Of a DNA stretch of 6,979 nucleotides, positions 1 to 5,414 are shown one piece after another (the stretch's first letter is position 1; every line of letters starts with the position of its first letter). Made by a program: the position numbers and the translations under genes. The DNA comes from Gammaproteobacteria bacterium (GTDB lineage Bacteria > Pseudomonadota > Gammaproteobacteria > Thiohalobacterales > Thiohalobacteraceae): assembly GCA_016214925.1 (NCBI GenBank), contig JACRMO010000123.1, positions 14,239 through 21,217 of the forward strand. Direction: 5' to 3'. A model generated the notes under the pieces. That model did not search any database and was not told the origin of the DNA. It worked only from the letters and a program-made list of their open reading frames with translations.

Positions 1-1
1 G

Positions 2-1408
2 GTCATGATCTTCAAAGACCGCAGCGTCAATCTCGGCAAGGTCTTCGAGAAGGGTTCCGCTGCGGCGAACGCTACAGGCAAGCAGACACAGGCGCAGCCA
101 AAGGTGGCGCGTGCGGGCGACAGTGACACAGCTACGCACCCGTTTCCGGTGACGGTGGCGCGGGTGCGCGTCGAGAAGGGCGTCGTCGATTATTCCGATC
201 AGAGTCTGGTGCTGCCGTTCTCCGCGCAGATCCGCGATTTTCACGGCGCGGTGACCGGTATCTCATCCGATCCGGCGAGTCGGGCCAAGATCGCGTTCGA
301 TGGGCGGGTCGAACAATACGGTTCGGCCAAGGTGCGCGGTGCGCTCAGTCCGTTCGGGCCGAAACAGTTCACCGATATCCGCACCGAATTCCGCAACATC
401 GACATGCCGCAGTTTTCGCCTTACAGCGCCACTTTCGCCGGGCGCAAAATCGCCACGGGCAAGCTGTCGCTGGACCTCGAATACAAAATCAACGACGGTG
501 CGCTGGCCAGCGACAACAAGATCCTGCTCGAAAAATTCACGCTCGGCGAGCCGGTCGATTCGCCGGACGCACTGGATCTGCCGCTGGATTTGGCGGTGGC
601 GTTGCTGACGGATTCGCGCGGGCGTATCGATGTCGCTGTCCCCGTCAGCGGCAATATGAACAGCCCGAAATTTTCATTGAGCGGCGTGATCGGACAGGCG
701 GTGACGCGCATGCTGACCAAAATCATCACGGCACCGTTCAGCGCGCTGGGCAATCTCCTCGGTGGCGGCGGCGAACAATCGAATGCCATCGCCTTCGAGC
801 CGGGCAGCATCCAATTGCAACCACCGCAACAGGAGAAACTCGTCAACGTCGGCAAGGCGCTGCGCGAGCGTCCGCAATTAAAGGTGGTCGTCGGCGGCCG
901 CTATGCTCCGGAACAGGATGGTGCGGCGTTGCGCTCGGAACGGGTGCGGCGCGAATTGGCGACGGAAATGGACGTCAAGCTCGCGCCCGACGAAGATCCC
1001 GGCTCAGTGGACTTCGAGCATGCGCAAACCCAGCGCGCATTGGAGAAACTGCTGGAGGCGCGCGCCGGTGACAAGGCGGTGGATGAATTCCAGGCGCAGT
1101 TTGAGCAACAGAAGGGTCGTGCTGTCGAGCGGGTCAATCCGGTGCTGGCGATGCTCGGTCAGGAAAGTGCCGATCATGCCTTCTATGCAGCATTGTTCGA
1201 GCACCTCGTAGATGTGCATCCGCTCACTGAGACTGATCTGCGCGCGTTGGCGCAGCAGCGCGCCGAGGTGGTCGCACAATCGCTGGTAACCGATGCCGGT
1301 GTCGATAAGCTGCGCGTCGGCATGGGTGAGGTCGAGGCTGTTAAGGATGCGCGCGACAACATGGTCGAAACCGTGTTGTCATTGGATGTTCAACAGCCTA
1401 AAAAATAA
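2..1408 (+). CDS. DUF748 (AsmA/YhdP-like) envelope protein, C-terminal part
   Basis: This is the C-terminal 468 residues or so of a large DUF748 protein. The frame is open to the left edge, so the ATG at 5 is probably internal and the true start lies upstream. The segment contains the DUF748 hallmarks: the stretch VEKGVVDYSDQSL (about residues 56-68 counted from position 5), repeated beta-rich AsmA-like segments, and the block DLPLDLAVALLTDSRGRIDV (about 190-209) followed by a glycine-rich turn (GNLLGGGG, about 248-255). After that comes a region that reads like an OmpA-type fold: FEPGSIQL, then LVNVGKALRERPQLKVVVGG, then LRSERVRREL (about 264-318). DUF748 proteins are generally exported or periplasmic and are thought to act in envelope maintenance or lipid handling, but the exact role is not known. 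No signal peptide can be seen because the N-terminus is missing. The gene ends in TAA at 1406-1408, three bases before a REP pair. Family assignment is strong; function is unassigned. Confidence 0.88.
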   Translation, partial: VMIFKDRSVNLGKVFEKGSAAANATGKQTQAQPKVARAGDSDTATHPFPVTVARVRVEKGVVDYSDQSLVLPFSAQIRDFHGAVTGISSDPASRAKIAFDGRVEQYGSAKVRGALSPFGPKQFTDIRTEFRNIDMPQFSPYSATFAGRKIATGKLSLDLEYKINDGALASDNKILLEKFTLGEPVDSPDALDLPLDLAVALLTDSRGRIDVAVPVSGNMNSPKFSLSGVIGQAVTRMLTKIITAPFSALGNLLGGGGEQSNAIAFEPGSIQLQPPQQEKLVNVGKALRERPQLKVVVGGRYAPEQDGAALRSERVRRELATEMDVKLAPDEDPGSVDFEHAQTQRALEKLLEARAGDKAVDEFQAQFEQQKGRAVERVNPVLAMLGQESADHAFYAALFEHLVDVHPLTETDLRALAQQRAEVVAQSLVTDAGVDKLRVGMGEVEAVKDARDNMVETVLSLDVQQPKK

Positions 1409-1411
1409 CAT

Positions 1412-1479
1412 TGTAGGAGCGGCCTCTGGCCGCGAACTGTTCAACGTGCGCCCGTTCGCGGCCAAAGGCCGCTCCTACA
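1412..1479. repeat. Inverted pair of REP palindromes (BIME-like)
   Basis: Two 25-base units, 1412-1436 and 1455-1479, face each other around an 18-base spacer (1437-1454). They are reverse complements with a single mismatch in the loop (TCT in the left copy; TTT when the right copy is read in reverse complement). Each unit is itself a hairpin, GCGGCC-loop-GGCCGC, and carries the tetranucleotide GTAG at its outer base. GTAG-headed REPs are known from Gammaproteobacteria, where RAYT (REP-associated tyrosine) transposases are thought to mobilise them. The pair sits in the 94-base gap between the DUF748 gene and the phosphomannomutase gene, the typical REP position just after a stop codon. It could fold as two small hairpins or one long one and could stabilise the upstream mRNA 3' end. 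There is no T-run, so it is not a standard intrinsic terminator. No RAYT gene lies in the window. Confidence 0.9.
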
Positions 1480-1502
1480 GGCATACAGAATCGGAGTGAT
1501 GC

Positions 1503-2940
1503 ATGTCGGTTGAGAAGGTGGCGATACAAGAATTTATGGACCGCAGCGGTGTCGGCTTCGGCACCAGCGGCGCGCGTGGACGCGTGGTCGATATGACGCC
1601 GGCGGTGTGTTATGCCTACACCCGCGGTTTTTTGCAGCACCTGGAGGTTGCGCACGCGCTCGTACCGGGTAGCGCGGTGGCGATTGCCGGTGATCTGCGC
1701 CCGAGCACGCCCACGATCATGGGCGCGATTGCCGCGGCCGTTGTCGATGCCGGTTATCGCTCCATCAACTGTGGCTTCGTTCCATCGCCTGCGGGGGCGT
1801 ATTACGGAATCAGCCAAGGCATACCATCCATCATGGTCACCGGCAGTCATATTCCGGATGATCGCAATGGTATCAAATTCAATACCGCGCACGGCGAGAT
1901 CCTCAAGGACGACGAGGCCGGCATTCGCGCGCAGACCGTCGAGATACCTGCACTGATCCGCACCGATGCGTTGCCGCCGGTCGACACGCGGGGGCATGCG
2001 CTCTATGTGCGGCGCTATCTGGAATTCTTCCCGGCGAACGTGCTTGCGGGGATGTGCGTGGCTGTGTACGAACATTCCGGTGTCGCACGCGATCTCTTGG
2101 GCGAAATAATTGTGGGGCTTGGTGCCGAGGTGATTCGGCTCGGCCGTTCCGCCATTTTCATGCCCGTCGATACCGAGGCGATCCGCGCCGAGGATATCGC
2201 GCTGGCGCAGGCCTGGGCCAGTGAATGGCGCTTCGACGCCATTGTCTCCACCGACGGCGACGCTGATCGTCCATTGATCGGCACCGAGGCGGGCGTGTGG
2301 TTCCGTGGCGATGTGGTCGGTGTGCTGTGCGCGCAGGCGCTCGGCATCAAGGCCGTCGCCACGCCGGTGAGCAGTAACAGTGTGGTTGAACGCAGCGGTG
2401 CGTTCGCGCAGGTGGAACGTACGCGGATCGGCTCGCCGTATGTGATTGCCGGCATGCAGACCTTACAGTCGGCTGGTCACGCTTCAGTCGCCGGTTACGA
2501 AGCCAATGGTGGTTTCCTGCTGGCTACGGATCTGGACCAGCAGGGACGACGTCTCACGGCCCTGCCCACACGCGATGCCGTATTGCCGATCCTCGCGCTG
2601 TTGGTCGAAGCGCATCGGCGCGCGGTGCCGCTGAGTGCATTGTCGCAGACGCTGCCGGCCCGCTTCCAAGAATTATCCGACCGAACGCTCGCGCGCCCTG
2701 ATCGAAGCGCTGATCGCCGGCGGCGCGCCGGCTATGGAGGCGATGTTCGGCGCGCTGTGCGGCGAGGTCGCTGCTGTCGATACGACCGATGGGCTGCGGA
2801 TGACGTTCGAGAACGGCGAGATCGTCCACTTGCGTCCCTCGGGTAATGCTCCGGAATTTCGCTGTTACAACGAAGCGGGGTCGGAGGGGCGAGTGGCTGA
2901 GCTGAATCGTGCCTGCCTCGAGCGCATCAGGAACGTCTGA
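1503..2940 (+). pseudogene. Phosphomannomutase/phosphoglucomutase, frameshifted
   Basis: This gene belongs to the alpha-D-phosphohexomutase family, which interconverts sugar 6-phosphates and 1-phosphates (for example mannose-6-P to mannose-1-P for GDP-mannose). The ATG at 1503 has a good GGAG ribosome site at 1493-1496. The first frame (1503-2666, 388 residues) carries GFGTSGARG (18-26), the phosphoserine loop TGSHIPDDRNGIKF with the catalytic Ser at 115, the metal loop DGDADR (251-256) and the sugar-specificity loop GYEANGG (331-337). The C-terminal phosphate-binding domain lies in another frame from 2668 to the TGA at 2938-2940, with PTERSRALI and RPSGNAPEFR (2833-2862). If no shift occurs, the first frame runs on to 2846 with a nonsense arginine-rich tail and lacks the phosphate-binding loop. 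All other key motifs are intact, so the damage looks recent or artefactual. The spliced length, about 478 residues, is normal for the family. Mannose versus glucose specificity cannot be decided from sequence alone. Confidence 0.85.
2664..2670 (+). other. Frame change in the phosphomannomutase gene
   Basis: Homology follows the frame beginning at 1503 through LPARF (codon 2664-2666, TTC) and resumes with KNYPTERSR from 2668 in the next frame, leaving C2667 unread. Related mutases, as I remember them, carry a short segment of the type TASDRL between ARF and the N-(Y/F)-PTE motif. That segment is absent here in every frame. A 17-base deletion would explain both the missing residues and the shift. 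There is no slippery heptamer or stop-codon arrangement to suggest programmed frameshifting. The deletion size is an inference from remembered family sequence. Confidence 0.7.
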
Positions 2941-3127
2941 CGTGTCCTAAAGGTATCAGCCACGCCGTCGCTCCCTTCCAGGCGGAATAATCGCGGCTTT
3001 ACCCATCGTGGGGCAGGGCATAAGATCGCCGCTCCGGAATCCCTGGTGTGTTTACCGAATACAGCCTAAGCCCCGGAACCAAGGGCCCGACGCGGCTCTG
3101 CGAACAACAATTAAGAGATTGATAGAG
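2941..3127 (+). other. Intergenic gap between the mutase and Sat/CysC genes
   Basis: This 187-base gap has no coding signal. A frame reading into the Sat gene is open from the ATG at 3008, but those residues do not resemble the family. The only useful signal is AAGAG at 3113-3117, ten bases before the ATG at 3128, a plausible ribosome site for the downstream gene. I see no convincing promoter or terminator, so cotranscription with the mutase gene is possible but not shown. Confidence 0.5.
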
Positions 3128-4833
3128 ATGGATTTTTTTATCAAACCCCACGGTGGCGAGTTGGTCAATCTGCGGGTCGACCCTGATCGCGCCGAACAGC
3201 ACAAGCAAGCTGCGCGTGACTACCAGTCCCTGACTTTGAGTCAACGTCAGGCGTGCGACCTGGAATTGCTGCTCAACGGCGCCTTCTCGCCGCTACGGGG
3301 CTTTATGGGCAAGGCAGCCTATGAGGGTGTGGTCGAGCGCATGCAGCTGCCGGACGGCACGCTCTGGCCGATTCCGATTGTGCTGGATGTGCCGAGCAAA
3401 TTCGCGGACAAGCTGAAATCCGGTGCCACCGTAGCGCTGCGCGATGCCGAAGGTTTCATGCCCGCGGTGCTCACCGTTCAGGAAATCTGGCAGCCGGACA
3501 AAAAACGTGAGGCAGAGGCGGTCTACGGCAGCACCTCGGACCAACACCCCGGCGTTCGCTATCTCTACGAGCAGGTCCAGGATACCTATATAAGTGGCAC
3601 GCTGGAGGGCATCCAACTTCCGGTGCACTACGATTTCGAGAGCCTTTGGGATACGCCCGAAGAACTGCGCGCCCTGTTCAAGAAGATGGGCTGGCGACGC
3701 GTGGTGGCTTTCCAGACCAGCAAGCCCATGCATCGCCTGCAACGCGACATCACGTTGCAAGCGGCGAAAGAGATCGGCGGACATATCCTGCTGCATCCGA
3801 CCGTCGGCATGACCAAGCCGGCTACCAAGCCATTCGCCGTCACTTTCCACATGATCTTGCCGCGCTGTCGTTACTGCCGCTGGCCATGCGCATGGCCGGC
3901 CCGCGCGAGGCGCTGTGGCATGCCATCGTGCATCAGAATTACGGCTGCTCGCATATGATCGTCGGCCCGAAGCACGCGTATCCGCCGCCGGGTAATGGCC
4001 ATGCGTTCTACGAGTCGGATCAATCCAAGGAACTCGTGCTCAAGTATGCCGACCATCTGAACATTGCTGTATTGCCGATCGAGGCGATGCAGTACGTACC
4101 GGACAAGCAGCGTTTCATGCCGGTGTCGAAAATTCGCGAGCAGAATCTGGAAGGCGTCGAATATACCGATGCCCAGCTCAGGAAAGATCTGGCGCTGGGT
4201 GAAGCCCCGCCGGATTGGTTCAGTTATCCGGAAGTCGTACGTGAGTTGCGCCGCGTGTATCCGCCGCGCAGCAAGCAGGGTCTCACGCTGTTTTTCACTG
4301 GCTTCTCTGGATCGGGAAAATCCACGCTCGCCAAGATCATCTACGCCAAACTGGTCGAGGCTGGTGGCCGCCCCGTGTCGCTACTTGATGGCGATATCGT
4401 GCGCCAGCACCTGTCGAGTGAACTCGGCTTTTCCAAAGAGCATCGCGATCTGAACATACGCCGTATAGGTTTCGTTGCCAGCGAGATCACCAAGAATGGC
4501 GGCATCGCTATTTGCGCGCCGATTGCGCCGTATCATAGTACCCGTCGTGCCGTGCGCGAGATGGTCGAGGAACAAGGCACGTTCGTCGAGATCTATGTGG
4601 CGACACCGCTGGAAGTGTGTGAAGCACGCGACCGCAAGGGGTTGTACGCCAAGGCGCGTCAAGGGTTGATTCCTGAATTTACCGGGATCAGTGATCCGTA
4701 TGAGGTGCCAGAAGCACCAGAGCTGCGGATTGATACGTCGCAGATGAGTCCGATGGAGGCAGTGCAGGAAATTTATCTGTATCTGCTGAAGGAAGGGTAT
4801 CTGGATGGTGGTGGTTTGAATAAGTCACGATAA
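3128..4833 (+). pseudogene. Bifunctional sulfate adenylyltransferase/APS kinase, frameshifted
   Basis: A fused enzyme that would make PAPS in two steps in the cytoplasm: ATP sulfurylase (sulfate + ATP to APS), then APS kinase (APS + ATP to PAPS). The ATG at 3128 is chosen because the protein begins there with the family-like IKPHGGELVNLRVD. The first frame (231 residues, to 3820) has LELLLNGAFSPLRGFM (about 45-60) and the nucleotide-binding stretch QTSKPMHRLQ (196-205). The rest lies in another frame from 3823 to the TAA at 4831-4833: LPLAMRMAGPREALWHAI, the VGPKHAY segment (from 3961), then the kinase with P-loop GFSGSGKST (4300-4326), DGD (4387-4395), NIRRIGFVASEITKNGG and DRKGLYAKAR. Combined length, about 567 residues, fits a Sat-CysC fusion. 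The kinase half looks fully intact but is separated from the start codon by the frame break. The sulfurylase motifs are unusual: the commonly quoted forms are QTRNPxHxxH and GRDH, while this one has QTSKPMHRLQ and GPKH. Identity of both domains is secure; activity of the sulfurylase half is doubtful. Confidence 0.86.
3815..3828 (+). other. Frame change in the Sat/CysC gene
   Basis: Homology runs in the first frame to GMTKP (codons ending at 3820) and continues as YQAIRRHFPHDLAALSLL from 3823 in another frame. ATP sulfurylases normally have a conserved block of the type GDxDHxTRVRC between TKP and Y, about 11 residues. It is absent in every frame here. A 31-base deletion leaving the GC at 3821-3822 would account for both the lost residues and the shift. 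No slippery sequence is present, so programmed frameshifting is unlikely. The missing block is near the active site in known structures, so even a frame-corrected product would probably be impaired. Confidence 0.78.
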
Positions 4834-5298
4834 GCCCAGATTCATTTTGCGAGAATAGTCGATCGATGATCTGCGATAGATAATTAGCTCGGCAAGTCAA
4901 TATGGAGATTATATGGGGCCGCTGCTGGTTTTGGATTAGGCGCGCAATTTTATCTGCGATAGCATTTCCATGTACGATGCCGACTAAAGCGGCTGGCGCG
5001 GCGATCTCCACCGAACGCTCGCTCGGGATCCATAGGCATGCATGAGGTCAAGCGACTCCTGCCCGCATCGGGGCACAGTATGGTAACGATGCCTACGCGG
5101 CCTATAAGTAAGACTGCAGAAGCCGTCGTGCTGATGGCGAAATAGAATGAACGTTCCGCGACCTCAATCTGAAGCGCCTATGCAGGCCTCATGCTGTGGT
5201 CGTGTGTGTGAGCCTACTCAATGTCTATGAGCTTGTGACACTGCGTGAGGTTGGTTTTACGTATGGTGGTATCAGATGGTGTCCGGATTCTACAACAG

Positions 5299-5315
5299 CC
5301 GAAGATAGGCTTCGG
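5299..5315 (+). other. Small hairpin upstream of the glycoside hydrolase gene
   Basis: CCGAAG (5299-5304) pairs with CTTCGG (5310-5315) across the 5-base loop ATAGG. A short T-containing stretch follows about 11 bases later, not the uninterrupted T-run of an intrinsic terminator. It lies about 100 bases before the GTG start, so it could be a weak terminator remnant or leader structure, or chance. Confidence 0.3.
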
Positions 5316-5402
5316 TGCTCACTTGTTTTGTCGAGAGATGTCTGGGCACCGACCTGTCGCGACTACTGTAACCGTTATAAACCAGCACGATATGCATTTA
5401 TT

Positions 5403-5406
5403 AAGG
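5403..5406 (+). promoter_or_regulatory. Probable ribosome binding site for the GTG start at 5415
   Basis: AAGG at 5403-5406 (within TTAAGG) lies eight bases before GTG 5415. It favours this start over the internal ATGs at 5445 and 5454, which would remove the positively charged head of the signal peptide. Confidence 0.5.
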
Positions 5407-5414
5407 TCTTGGCT

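Larger units (their letters stand above)
4834..5414. other. Long non-coding stretch with no recognisable gene
   Basis: About 580 bases separate the Sat/CysC stop from the glycoside hydrolase start. I find no tRNA, no recognisable transposase remnant and no convincing ORF on either strand. Content that can be seen: an 11-base direct repeat ATCTGCGATAG at 4869-4879 and 4952-4962, a small hairpin at 5299-5315, and a frame that is open from 5151 into the hydrolase gene but does not read like protein. Base composition drops visibly from the GC-rich left side. It could hold the promoter of the hydrolase gene and degraded remains of older sequence. Confidence 0.6.

Noticed and set aside
1398..2075. 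225-codon minus-strand open frame opposite the mutase gene
   Set aside because: It runs antisense to the well-supported mutase motifs, is rich in Arg, His and Ala as expected of a shadow in GC-rich DNA, and resembles no family.
2660..2675. Programmed ribosomal frameshifting in the mutase or Sat/CysC gene
   Set aside because: Neither junction has a slippery heptamer, a stop codon at the shift point or a clear downstream structure, and both joins appear to lack conserved residues, which frameshifting would not explain.
3008..3127. Upstream extension of the Sat/CysC protein to an ATG at 3008
   Set aside because: The extra 40 residues do not look like the family, whose N-terminus corresponds to the ATG at 3128, which has AAGAG ten bases upstream.
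4869..4962. 11-base direct repeat ATCTGCGATAG as an attachment site or CRISPR-like repeat
   Set aside because: Only two copies 83 bases apart, no integrase or cas gene nearby, and no regular spacing; likely chance or local duplication.
4688..5011. 107-codon minus-strand open frame overlapping the Sat/CysC 3' end
   Set aside because: It begins in the gene-free stretch with an alanine-rich start that looks slightly protein-like, but its last half is antisense to the APS kinase, there is no family resemblance and I see no clear ribosome site.
5147..5230. 27-codon cysteine-containing small ORF starting ATG AAC GTT
   Set aside because: No clear ribosome site, no recognised peptide family, and short ORFs of this size are expected by chance.
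5353..5381. Sigma-70 promoter with TATAAA at 5376-5381
   Set aside because: The best -35 candidate at the right spacing (CTGTCG) matches the consensus poorly, so no promoter is claimed.
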